From contig PKWC01000144.1 in the NCBI GenBank assembly GCA_003131925.1, positions 2,990 through 19,855 of the forward strand: a DNA stretch of 16,866 bases, in the 5' to 3' direction. The stretch comes from Alphaproteobacteria bacterium (GTDB lineage Bacteria; Pseudomonadota; Alphaproteobacteria; Micropepsales; Micropepsaceae). Of the stretch, positions 1 through 7,041 are shown piece by piece (position 1 is the first letter of the stretch; every line of letters starts with the position of its first letter). The notes under the pieces were generated by a model. That model was not told the DNA's origin and searched no databases. It saw nothing but the letters and a program-made list of their open reading frames with translations. The position numbers and the translations under genes were made by a program.

Positions 1-930
1 GCGACCCGGCATTCCTATCGCGAGCTTCCGGTACGCATCGCGGAATACGCGCAGGATTACCGATACGAAGCCTCGGGCGGCCTCTCCGGACTCATGCGCG
101 TGCGCGGCTTCTGCCAGAACGACGCGCACATCTATTGCCGCTACGATCAGGCAAAGGAGGAATTCATCAACGTCATGCGCCTGCATGCGCGCTACTACGA
201 TCTGATGGGAATCAAAGAATACTACATGCGGCTCTCGCTCCCCGACACCGCAAACCTCGAGAAATATATCGACGAGCCGGAGAGATGGCTGACCGCGGCG
301 GAGATTATCCGCGACGCTATGAAGGAATCTGGATATCCCTACATCGAGGCCAAGGGCGAGGCCGCGTTCTACGGGCCCAAGGTCGATTTCATGATCAAGA
401 GCGTGATCGGCACCGAATACGCGATCTCGACGAATCAGCTCGATTTCCTTGCGACGCAGACTTTCGGGCTTGCCTATGTCGGCGAGGACGGAAAAGAACA
501 TCCCGTCTATGTCATTCACCGCGCGCCGCTCGGAAGTCATGAAAGGTTCACCGCGTTTCTGATCGAGCATTATGCGGGCGCTTTTCCCGTTTGGCTCGCG
601 CCCGTTCAGGCGCGCATCGTGCCGATCACCGACCGCGTCAGCGAGTATGCGCGAAAGGTGGAGAAGCGCATGCTGGATGAGCCGGTGTTCAACGGCACGG
701 CCGGATTGCGCGTCGACACCGACTTCTCGGGAGAACGCATGCAACGCAAGATTCGCGAGGCGCAGACCCGGAAGATTCCCTACATGCTTGTCATCGGCGA
801 CCGCGAAGCCGAAAGCGGAACGGTCGCCGTGCGCCTGCGTTCCGGCAAGGATCTGGGAGCGATGCCGCTCGAAACGGTGATCGCCCGCATCAGGCAGGAA
901 GCCGAAAACCGGCACGACATGGCCGAATAG
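1..930 (+). CDS. thrS: Threonyl-tRNA synthetase, C-terminal part (5' end outside the window)
   Basis: Cytoplasmic class II aminoacyl-tRNA synthetase that charges tRNA-Thr. The frame is open from base 1, so about 309 residues are visible of an enzyme usually near 640; the TGS, editing and early catalytic regions lie upstream. Visible are the motif 2 stretch MRVRGFCQNDAHIYC (bases 94-138), whose His matches a zinc ligand of the family, and the motif 3 stretch IHRAPLGSHERF (near 513-548). The anticodon-binding domain follows from about base 600 to the stop, beginning WLAPVQARIVPI. The stop is TAG at 928-930. infC follows 191 nt downstream on the same strand, a neighbourhood also known from enterobacteria. 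The partial state is due to the window edge; no damage is seen. The identification is firm. Confidence 0.97.
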   Translation, partial: ATRHSYRELPVRIAEYAQDYRYEASGGLSGLMRVRGFCQNDAHIYCRYDQAKEEFINVMRLHARYYDLMGIKEYYMRLSLPDTANLEKYIDEPERWLTAAEIIRDAMKESGYPYIEAKGEAAFYGPKVDFMIKSVIGTEYAISTNQLDFLATQTFGLAYVGEDGKEHPVYVIHRAPLGSHERFTAFLIEHYAGAFPVWLAPVQARIVPITDRVSEYARKVEKRMLDEPVFNGTAGLRVDTDFSGERMQRKIREAQTRKIPYMLVIGDREAESGTVAVRLRSGKDLGAMPLETVIARIRQEAENRHDMAE

Positions 931-933
931 ACC

Positions 934-961
934 TTGCCAATCGCCGACCGTCGCCTATTCT
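934..961 (+). promoter_or_regulatory. Weak candidate sigma-70-type promoter for infC
   Basis: TTGCCA (934-939) and TATTCT (956-961) are separated by 16 nt just after the thrS stop. If used, it would give infC a leader of roughly 150 nt. Both boxes are imperfect, and read-through from thrS is equally possible. Confidence 0.28.
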
Positions 962-1109
962 CTCGTCGGGACTGCCGCCGCCCGGCGGGTGGTCGCTGGT
1001 GCGTGTGTGAATCAGAATCAGCACCGCCATGGGGATTTCGCCGCGCTACCGACCCTGACGGCATTTCGCGAGGGCCTTCCTGCGAAACAGCCACCCACGG
1101 TCTTGCAAC

Positions 1110-1124
1110 AAGGAGAGAGTCATA
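1110..1124 (+). promoter_or_regulatory. Ribosome binding site that fixes the infC ATA start
   Basis: AAGGAG at 1110-1115 is followed by six bases and then ATA at 1122-1124. This is the only strong Shine-Dalgarno near the 5' end of infC and is too far from GTG at 1179 (63 nt) to serve it. It supports initiation at a codon that IF-3 itself discriminates against. Confidence 0.8.
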
Positions 1125-1667
1125 GTCGCCAGACGTAGTTCATTTCCCGCCCCGGCTCCGGCCAAGGACGGGCCACGCGTGAACGAGGAAATATTCGCAC
1201 GCACCATCCTTCTTATCGGAGCAGATGGACACAAATTCGGCGAGATCGGAACCGACGACGCCCGCGCCATCGCTGAGGAGCAGGGTTTCGATCTTGTGGA
1301 GGTCTCGCCCGAGGCCGCGCCCCCCGTCGTCAAGCTCATGGACTACGGGAAATTCAAATACGAGCAGCAGAAAAAAGCGGCCGAAGCGCGCAAGAAACAG
1401 AAGGTCATCGAGCTCAAAGAAATCAAGATGCGCCCGACCATCGACGATCACGACTACGACGTGAAGATGAAGTCGATGCGCCGCTTCTTCGATGAGGGTG
1501 ACAAGGTCAAAGTGACGCTGCGCTTCCGCGGGCGCGAGATGGCGCATCAGCATCTCGGCATGGAACTTCTGCGCCGCATTCAGACCGATGTCGATCCGAT
1601 CGCGAAGATCGAGCAGTTTCCGAAGATCGAAGGCCGGCAGATGATGATGGTGCTTGCGCCAAGGTGA
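1122..1667 (+). CDS. infC: Translation initiation factor IF-3, ATA start
   Basis: IF-3 binds the 30S subunit, blocks premature 50S joining and proofreads start codon-initiator tRNA pairing. The chosen start is ATA at 1122: an AAGGAG Shine-Dalgarno (1110-1115) lies 6 nt upstream, and the frame gives the usual basic, proline-rich lead-in that ends in KDGPRVNEEI. The first conventional start, GTG at 1179, would remove this lead-in and has no good ribosome site. The product is 181 aa, normal for the family. The N-domain runs to about residue 85 (includes LVEVSPEAAPPVVKLMDYGK), then a lysine-rich linker, then the C-domain with KEIKMRPTIDDHDY and VTLRFRGREMAHQHLG. A non-AUG start is the known basis of IF-3 autoregulation. 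rpmI and rplT, which often follow infC, are absent; a repeat begins at the stop codon. Confidence 0.95.
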   Translation: MVARRSSFPAPAPAKDGPRVNEEIFARTILLIGADGHKFGEIGTDDARAIAEEQGFDLVEVSPEAAPPVVKLMDYGKFKYEQQKKAAEARKKQKVIELKEIKMRPTIDDHDYDVKMKSMRRFFDEGDKVKVTLRFRGREMAHQHLGMELLRRIQTDVDPIAKIEQFPKIEGRQMMMVLAPR

Positions 1668-1845
1668 CCCCTCACCCCGCTCAAGTGGTTGCACCTGCTC
1701 CTCCGTTTTCTCTCTCCCACAAGGGGAGAGCGTATTCCGTGTGCTGATTTTCCGCCACTGATGCAGGACTCGAAATTCCCTCTCCCCTGCGGGAGAGGGA
1801 TGCAGATACGGGCGGCGAATTCTGCTCAAGAGCGGGTGAGGGGTC
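1666..1845. repeat. Palindromic intergenic repeat between convergent genes
   Basis: The element has imperfect terminal inverted repeats: GACCCCTCACCCCGCT (1666-1681) and AGCGGGTGAGGGGTC (1831-1845), which match except for one extra C. Two internal hairpins are visible. One pairs CTCTCCC (1712-1718) with GGGAGAG (1724-1730). The other pairs CCCTCTCCC (1778-1786) with GGGAGAGGG (1791-1799) around a 4-nt loop. It fills the gap between infC and the convergent ATP-grasp gene and overlaps the last bases of the infC stop codon. Such CTCTCCC/GGGAGAG elements are widespread between genes in alphaproteobacteria. No transposase is encoded, so it is either a REP/MITE-like relic or a bidirectional termination signal. 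Confidence 0.75.
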
Positions 1846-1867
1846 TTCGGAATTTCACGTTGCGCGT

Positions 1868-2836
1868 TTAAGCGCCCAAATTCAAAATTCGTTCGACCAA
1901 CTCCGAAAACGAAATTCCCGCTTCTGCGGCCGCCGCAGCGAAGCCCGCTTCGGGTTCGAGGCAGGGATTGGGATTGATTTCCAGAATCATTGGTGCGCCT
2001 TCCGCAGCGAGGCGGAAATCGACGCGTGCATAGCCACTGAGCGAGAACAGCCGCCACGCCGCGCATGAGAACTCGGCGAGCGAGCGAGCGAGCGGCGGCG
2101 TCTGCTTCTCGATACCGAATACGCGCGGGGTGCCGGAACTGTCCGGCGAGCACGAATCCCATTTTGCGGCGTAGCCGACAACGCGGGGTCGATCGGACGC
2201 CCAATTCTCGAATTGAATTTCCGCGATCGGCAGCACGCGCAGTCCGGCCGCCTCTTCGAGAAGCGAGATGTTGAATTCGCGACCTGCGAGATAGGCTTCA
2301 GCGAACCATGCGCCACCGTGGCGTGCCATGCATTGCGCCGCGCGTGCGCGCACGCGACCGCTTCCGACAACCACCGAGTCGTCGTCCAGTCCAAGCGACG
2401 CGTCTTCGTTGGCCGATTTGACGACATAAGGGCGGTCTTCGACGAGACCCTCCCAGTGAGGCGGCTCCGCCCATTCCGGGGTTGGGAGGCCGCACGCATG
2501 GAGAATCCGCTTCGTATGGGGCTTGTTCGCAAGAGAGGCGAGCGCCACCGCCGACGCGCCCGTAACGGGAACCCGACGCCTTTCCAGCATCGAAGCCGAG
2601 AGACAGGCGAGATCGCCCTGCCCGAATACGCTCTCGACGAGATTGAACACGATGTCCGGACGCGCGTCGGCGAGAATGGAATCCAACGCAGCCGGTTCGG
2701 CGATGAAGGCCCGCTGTTCGATTTCGTGTCCGCGCTCCTCGAGTGCGTTGGCGACGGCTTTCGCAGTGAGAAGCGTGTCCAGCTCGTCGGGCGACGAGTT
2801 GGGTGCGACATCGGAATGCAGAACAAGAACGCGCAT
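1868..2836 (-). CDS. Ddl-like ATP-grasp ligase, second in the kamA operon (function unknown)
   Basis: 322-aa cytoplasmic ATP-grasp protein related to D-alanine-D-alanine ligases (COG1181-type). The family forms amide bonds through an acyl-phosphate made with ATP. Visible are the N-terminal stretch DIVFNLVESVFGQGD (residues 61-75), a Lys at 140 in YVVKSANEDASLG as ATP-site lysine candidate, AEAYLAGREFNISL (179-192), and the metal-binding end VDF (272-274) with EINPNP (286-291). The His-Gly-x-x-Gly-Glu-Asp-Gly loop of true Ddl enzymes is missing, so cell-wall D-Ala-D-Ala synthesis is unlikely. ATG at 2836 starts only 4 nt after the stop of the upstream ligase, so translation is probably coupled. 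It differs clearly from its ligase neighbour, so this is not a recent duplication. The substrate is unknown; a beta-amino acid made by KamA is an inference. Confidence 0.88.
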   Translation of the reverse strand: MRVLVLHSDVAPNSSPDELDTLLTAKAVANALEERGHEIEQRAFIAEPAALDSILADARPDIVFNLVESVFGQGDLACLSASMLERRRVPVTGASAVALASLANKPHTKRILHACGLPTPEWAEPPHWEGLVEDRPYVVKSANEDASLGLDDDSVVVGSGRVRARAAQCMARHGGAWFAEAYLAGREFNISLLEEAAGLRVLPIAEIQFENWASDRPRVVGYAAKWDSCSPDSSGTPRVFGIEKQTPPLARSLAEFSCAAWRLFSLSGYARVDFRLAAEGAPMILEINPNPCLEPEAGFAAAAAEAGISFSELVERILNLGA

Positions 2837-2840
2837 TCGC

Positions 2841-3842
2841 CTAGCTGCGCAGAGGTTGTTGAGAAAGCTCAGGATGACGGCGCTGAAACGCCTCCATGAT
2901 GCGGGCGATCAGATCCACGTAGGCGAGTCCCTTGAACCTAGCGATGAAGACAAGGTCCGAACGCTCCGGATTGAGACCCGCGAGCGGATTGACTTCGATG
3001 AAATGGGGACGCCCACCTTCGTCACTGCGGATGTCAACGCGGCCGCCGTCGCGGCAACGAAGCGCGCGCCAGGCGGCGAGCGCCACCCGTCCCGCTTCCT
3101 GCGCTTCGCTGTCGTCCACGAGCCGGTAATCCATCCGCCCTTCGAAATGCTCCTTGTTCTCGTAGCCATAGCCATGCGCCGCGGCATTTTCTGTCCACAG
3201 CACTTCCATGATGCCCAGGACCTCGGCCCCGTTCTGCGTGCCCGTAATCCCGACGGTGAATTCCCGCCCAGGCAGATAGGCTTCCACGAGCACCGGCTGC
3301 TGGAATCGTTCCAGCAATTCCCCTGAAACACGCTCAAGCTCGGCTCTGCCATTCACTTTCGAATGCGTGCCGATACCCTTGCCGGAACCTTCAGCCACGG
3401 GCTTGAGAAACAGCGGGAACGCCAACTCGATGCGCTGCGCGTCGGTAGCGCACTCGATCACGGCGAAGGGCGCGGTCGGCACGCTGCAATCGCGGACTAC
3501 GCGCTTGGCCATCGCCTTGTCGAGCGCCAACGACAGGGTCAGCGGATCCGAAAACAGGTAGGGCACGTCATAGGCTTCCAGAAGTGCCGGCACCTGCGCC
3601 TCTCGTGCCACGCCCTTGAGGCCCTCACAGAAATTGAATACGCAATCCCAGCGCTCGCCGGCCACCAGCCGTTCGGCCAGCGCGCGCACGCCGCCGATGC
3701 GATCCGGCTCATGCCCGAGAGATGCGAGCGCGCCGCAGATGCCGGCGATGGTGATTTCGCTGTCGAACTCGGCGGTTTCTTCCTCGCCAAATCCCAAGGC
3801 GAGATAGTCGGCCCGGAGGTCGTAGGTCACCCCGACGCGCAT
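2841..3842 (-). CDS. Ddl-like ATP-grasp ligase, first in the kamA operon (function unknown)
   Basis: 333-aa cytoplasmic ATP-grasp protein of the D-Ala-D-Ala ligase superfamily. Features in order are VFNFCEGLKGVAREAQ (residues 68-83, in the place of the Ddl substrate loop but without its His and Glu-Asp), LDKAMAKRVV (107-116), the ATP lysine in FLKPVAEGSGKGIG (145-158), LVEAYLPGREFTVGI (185-199), and VDIRSDEGG with FIEVNPLAGLNP (269-292) carrying the Asp, Glu and Asn metal ligands. All ATP-binding parts look intact, so it should be an active ligase of altered specificity. ATG at 3842 has GGAG eight bases upstream and lies 13 nt past the kamA stop. The next ligase starts 4 nt after its own stop. 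The substrate cannot be read from sequence. An automated label of D-alanine-D-alanine ligase would probably be wrong. Confidence 0.9.
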   Translation of the reverse strand: MRVGVTYDLRADYLALGFGEEETAEFDSEITIAGICGALASLGHEPDRIGGVRALAERLVAGERWDCVFNFCEGLKGVAREAQVPALLEAYDVPYLFSDPLTLSLALDKAMAKRVVRDCSVPTAPFAVIECATDAQRIELAFPLFLKPVAEGSGKGIGTHSKVNGRAELERVSGELLERFQQPVLVEAYLPGREFTVGITGTQNGAEVLGIMEVLWTENAAAHGYGYENKEHFEGRMDYRLVDDSEAQEAGRVALAAWRALRCRDGGRVDIRSDEGGRPHFIEVNPLAGLNPERSDLVFIARFKGLAYVDLIARIMEAFQRRHPELSQQPLRS

Positions 3843-3855
3843 GGCTTCGGCTCCG

Positions 3856-5175
3856 CTACGATACGGCGCGTTCGGGATCCTTCATCCCGAGTGTTCCGCC
3901 GGGATCGGGATAGCGATAAATCTTGCCCTCGAAATTGCGCAGCAGGAGATCATCGCCGTCGCGGCCAACGATCGAATCCGGCGCGATCAGGATTTTTCCG
4001 CCGCCGCCGGGCGCGTCGACGCAGAAGCTCGGCGACGCATAGCCGGTGGTGTGTCCACGCAATGCGCGGATGATCTCGATTCCCTTCTCGACGCTGGTGC
4101 GAAAATGGCCGGAGCCGCGAATCGGATCACATTGATAGAGGTAGTACGGCTTCACCCGGCGGGCGAGCAGTCCGTGCATGAGGGGCTTCATCACTGCCGC
4201 ATCATCGTTGATGCCTTTGAGAAGCACCGTCTGGCTGCCAAGCGGAATGCCGGCATCGGCAAGCCGCGCGGTCGACTCCGTGACTTCGGGGGTCAGCTCC
4301 CTGGGATGCGTGAAGTGAATGCTCATCCAGAGTGGATGATGCTTCTTCAGCATCTTTGCCAGGCTCTTGGTGATCCGCTGCGGCAGGACCACGGGTATCT
4401 TGGTGCCGATGCGCAGGAACTCGATGTGCTTGATCGCGCGCAGCCGTCCGAGCAGCCAGTCGAGCTTGTCGTCGCCGATGCTGAGCGGATCGCCTCCGGA
4501 CAGCAGCACGTCACGTATCTCGGTATGCGCTTCGAGGTAGGCGAGCGCCCGTTCCCATTGGCGAGTCGAAAACTGGTATTCGCCGCCGGGATTGCCGACG
4601 AGGCGCGAGCGCGTGCAGTAGCGGCAATAGGTTGAGCAGGTGCCCGTCGTCAGGAACAGCACCCGGTCAGGATAACGATGCACGAGGCCGGGCACGACCG
4701 TATCGTGATCTTCTCCCAGCGGATCGTCGGCTTCGCCCGGCAGCCGCACATATTCGTCGCGGGTCATGATGTGCGTGCGCCGCAGAGGCTCGGCCGGATC
4801 GTCGCGGCCCATCAGGCTCGCATAGTAAGGCGTGATGCCGACGGGCAGCGGACCCTCATGGCGGCCGACTGCGGCGCGCTCGTCCTCCGAGAGAACAAAG
4901 ACGCGCGACAAATCCGCAAGCGAACGGATGCGGGCACGAAACTGCCAGTGCCAATCGTTCCAGTCGGCGGCGGAAGTTCCGGGGTAGAAGCGTTGATAGA
5001 AATCGCGCGCCTCGGCGCTGACCGGGAAGCGGAGAGCCGCCTTGCGCGGCTTCGGGCCGATGCTGGGGAGTTGGGTCGCTTCCTCGGCAGGGGTGCCGCG
5101 ACTGTCGCGCGGCTTGTCATGCAAGGCCCGCAACGGAGGCTTCAAATCGCGCCCCCGCAATAACTGCAGACTCAT
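3856..5175 (-). CDS. kamA: Lysine 2,3-aminomutase family radical SAM enzyme
   Basis: KamA enzymes use a 4Fe-4S cluster, S-adenosylmethionine and PLP to move the alpha-amino group of L-lysine to C3, giving beta-lysine. The 439-aa product is close to the length of known lysine 2,3-aminomutases and longer than typical EpmB. The radical SAM cluster motif is C180-STY-C184-RY-C187. The SAM/PLP barrel includes DVLLSGGDPLSI (222-233). The PLP lysine is K394 in DAPGGGGK. D350 (in QCDPIRGSGHFRTSVEKG) and D387 (in CVDAPGGGG) match the two aspartates known to hold the lysine side-chain amine in the clostridial enzyme, so lysine is the likeliest substrate. ATG at 5175 follows an AGAGGAAG ribosome site. 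It leads an operon with two ATP-grasp ligases. No ablB-type acetyltransferase is adjacent, so N-epsilon-acetyl-beta-lysine synthesis is not indicated. An EF-P-modifying role is a weaker alternative. Confidence 0.93.
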   Translation of the reverse strand: MSLQLLRGRDLKPPLRALHDKPRDSRGTPAEEATQLPSIGPKPRKAALRFPVSAEARDFYQRFYPGTSAADWNDWHWQFRARIRSLADLSRVFVLSEDERAAVGRHEGPLPVGITPYYASLMGRDDPAEPLRRTHIMTRDEYVRLPGEADDPLGEDHDTVVPGLVHRYPDRVLFLTTGTCSTYCRYCTRSRLVGNPGGEYQFSTRQWERALAYLEAHTEIRDVLLSGGDPLSIGDDKLDWLLGRLRAIKHIEFLRIGTKIPVVLPQRITKSLAKMLKKHHPLWMSIHFTHPRELTPEVTESTARLADAGIPLGSQTVLLKGINDDAAVMKPLMHGLLARRVKPYYLYQCDPIRGSGHFRTSVEKGIEIIRALRGHTTGYASPSFCVDAPGGGGKILIAPDSIVGRDGDDLLLRNFEGKIYRYPDPGGTLGMKDPERAVS

Positions 5176-5526
5176 CTTCCTCTCATGACTGTTCGCGGAT
5201 CACGCCTCGAAAGCCCCAGCGACTTTCCATCCAACGGCGTGCCGGACGGCGGATATTTAGAACCTTCCTGCACCTCGTCAAGAGAAAGTGCGCGAATACT
5301 GAACCACGCGCGAGCTTTCTCAATATAGGTGCGCTTTAGCACGCAAATATTGACAATGAATTACTGAAGAACGTGCAAGTAAAAGCCCACGACACTCCGA
5401 TTGCGTCGCGCAGCCTCGATTCGAAAGCGGCGAGTGCACGCGAGACGAGAGCCCGCGCAGCAGAACCGAAAACTCGCGCAGCCTTTCACCGACGCGGATG
5501 CAGCACGCGACGAGCGGCCGTGCTTT
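5176..5526. other. Intergenic region upstream of kamA
   Basis: This 351-nt stretch lies between the stop of the GT39 gene and the kamA start, both on the minus strand. Its kamA-proximal third holds the candidate promoter. The rest (about 5360-5526) shows no convincing gene. The minus-strand frame open across it is an arginine/serine-rich out-of-frame extension from inside the glycosyltransferase gene, without a start or ribosome site of its own. An 11-bp direct repeat, TCGCGCAGCCT, occurs at 5406-5416 and 5474-5484. No clear terminator or riboswitch was recognised. Confidence 0.5.
5254..5281 (-). promoter_or_regulatory. Candidate promoter of the kamA operon
   Basis: Read on the minus strand, TTGACG (5281-5276) and TAAATA (5259-5254) are spaced by 16 nt, placing a start site near 5247 and a leader of about 70 nt before the kamA ATG. 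The boxes match the sigma-70 consensus well and sit in a locally AT-richer stretch. Confidence 0.55.
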
Positions 5527-7041
5527 TCACAAATCAGTTTGATGACTGACAGAGGCTGACGCACGCCCGGGCCGTGGGCCGCGATAATCGCGCGCATCAT
5601 AGAGATCGATGAGGCGCACATGACGGCCGCCGACGGGAATCGAGATGCGCGTGAGCGGCTTCGCCGAATCAAATGTGGCGAGAACACGTCCTGCTGCGTT
5701 CGGATCGACGGCGAGCAGCACGCGGACCTGACCAGATTCAAGGCGCAGCGTCATCTCGAAATGATCGCGAATGCGAAGGTCGCGGGCCCACATCCGGATC
5801 GGCGTCGGGCACGGGCGCGCATAGAAGAGAAGCTCTGCAACAATGCTGCGATTGTCTGCTGCAATGTAATCGTAGTGCGAAGCGCCTGCTGCGCGCGCGA
5901 CCTCCCGTCCCAGCTCCCGCCATCCCTCCTCGCGCTTGAAGGCGTTGCCCACACCGGCGGCATCCGCGGCGCCAGGCCAGACGAGGCAGACCCAGAGCGC
6001 AAACATCGCGATACCGTCGACGGCAAACGAACCCCAGAGCGCCCAACTCTTCCGCCAGCGGGCGAGCTCGGCGACCGCGAGGGGCGTGGCGGCGATGAAG
6101 GCGGTGGCGGCCCAGTTCGCGTTTGCTCCGGCGACATAGGCCTGAATCAGGATCAGAAGGAACGGTGGCAGACTGAATGCCGCCAGAATCATCTCGGGGC
6201 CCTCGCGGCCAAACTCGTGCCGCAGGCGCCACAGCGCAGCGATGAAGCCTGCCATCAGAATCGGCCCGAAGACGCCAAACTGCCCGAGCGCAAATTTCGC
6301 CATGCCGGTGAGGCTGTAGTGGGCACGCTCCCAGTCGGCGTTGGCCGCCGTGTGCGCAAGCGTCGGGAATCCGTGCTGGGCGTTCCACGCGATGTTGGGC
6401 GCAAGAAGGGTGAGACCGATTGCAACGATAACAACGCCGCGCCGGCCGAATACGAGACGGCGGGCCGTTACGGCGATGAGAGCCGCGGCAATTGCGCCCG
6501 CGAGAAAATAAAGCATGGCATATTTCGATTCGAGACCGAGGCCGAGCGCCACGCCACAAAGGATCGGCCAGCGCCATCGTTCGTCGTCGCAGCCCTTCAG
6601 GAATGCATAAAGCGCTGCGGCCCAGAAAAAGAGGAGCGGGACATCGGTGGAGATAAGGCCGCTCGACCAGGACACGCCGGGAAGCGTCAGATAGGCAAGC
6701 GCCGCCAGGAGCGACACGCGCGCATCGAACGTGCGTCCGGCAATCCCGAAAATCACAAGCGAGGTTGCGGCGTGGAACAGCGGCGAAGCGATGCGGATCG
6801 CCCATTCGGCGTCGCCGAGGAGAGCGGTCGACAGCCAGATGATCCACGCGATCATCGGCGGCTTGGAGAAATAGCCGAGGTCGGGCGTCTGGGCCCACCA
6901 CCAATATTGCGCCTCGTCGGGATGAAGCTCGAGAGGCGACAGCGTGAGCACGACACAGCGAACCAGCGTTAGCGCCGCAACGATTCCAAGAGCGAGCCGG
7001 AAACTGGAGCGCCCTTCGTCGTCTGGATCGGCCCTGTGCAT
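5527..7041 (-). CDS. GT39/PMT_2-type membrane glycosyltransferase
   Basis: 504-aa polytopic inner-membrane protein of the dolichyl-P-mannose protein mannosyltransferase / ArnT superfamily, which moves sugars from a polyprenyl-phosphate carrier to lipid A, LPS or protein on the periplasmic side. The first hydrophobic helix is followed by the family signature LSPLELHPDEAQYWWW, with the acidic pair at D42-E43, and then LGYFSKPPMIAWII (K60). Many further hydrophobic segments follow to about residue 350, then a soluble periplasmic C-terminal domain. The start is ATG at 7041, which shares one base with the upstream stop (TGATG), so translation is coupled; a TTG one codon earlier is possible. It forms a unit with the larger glycosyltransferase upstream. 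Acceptor and sugar are unknown. The divergent GT2 and LAB_N genes suggest a lipid-linked donor made next door. Confidence 0.9.
   Translation of the reverse strand: MHRADPDDEGRSSFRLALGIVAALTLVRCVVLTLSPLELHPDEAQYWWWAQTPDLGYFSKPPMIAWIIWLSTALLGDAEWAIRIASPLFHAATSLVIFGIAGRTFDARVSLLAALAYLTLPGVSWSSGLISTDVPLLFFWAAALYAFLKGCDDERWRWPILCGVALGLGLESKYAMLYFLAGAIAAALIAVTARRLVFGRRGVVIVAIGLTLLAPNIAWNAQHGFPTLAHTAANADWERAHYSLTGMAKFALGQFGVFGPILMAGFIAALWRLRHEFGREGPEMILAAFSLPPFLLILIQAYVAGANANWAATAFIAATPLAVAELARWRKSWALWGSFAVDGIAMFALWVCLVWPGAADAAGVGNAFKREEGWRELGREVARAAGASHYDYIAADNRSIVAELLFYARPCPTPIRMWARDLRIRDHFEMTLRLESGQVRVLLAVDPNAAGRVLATFDSAKPLTRISIPVGGRHVRLIDLYDARDYRGPRPGRASASVSHQTDL

Noticed and set aside
1140..2204. 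354-aa minus-strand open frame across infC and the repeat
   Set aside because: It is antisense to infC and the adjacent ATP-grasp gene, changes composition across the repeat, and shows no domain; infC on the plus strand is certain.
3856..5175. KamA as EpmB, the EF-P lysyl aminomutase
   Set aside because: The protein is longer than typical EpmB, retains both free-lysine-binding aspartates, and has no efp or epmA beside it; not fully excluded.
5350..5355. TTGACA on the plus strand as a promoter
   Set aside because: No suitable -10 box at the right distance and no plus-strand gene downstream.
5620..6972. 450-aa plus-strand open frame
   Set aside because: It is antisense of the GT39 gene, rich in Arg/Glu/Gly as expected from a mirrored high-GC membrane gene, and has no ribosome site or motif.
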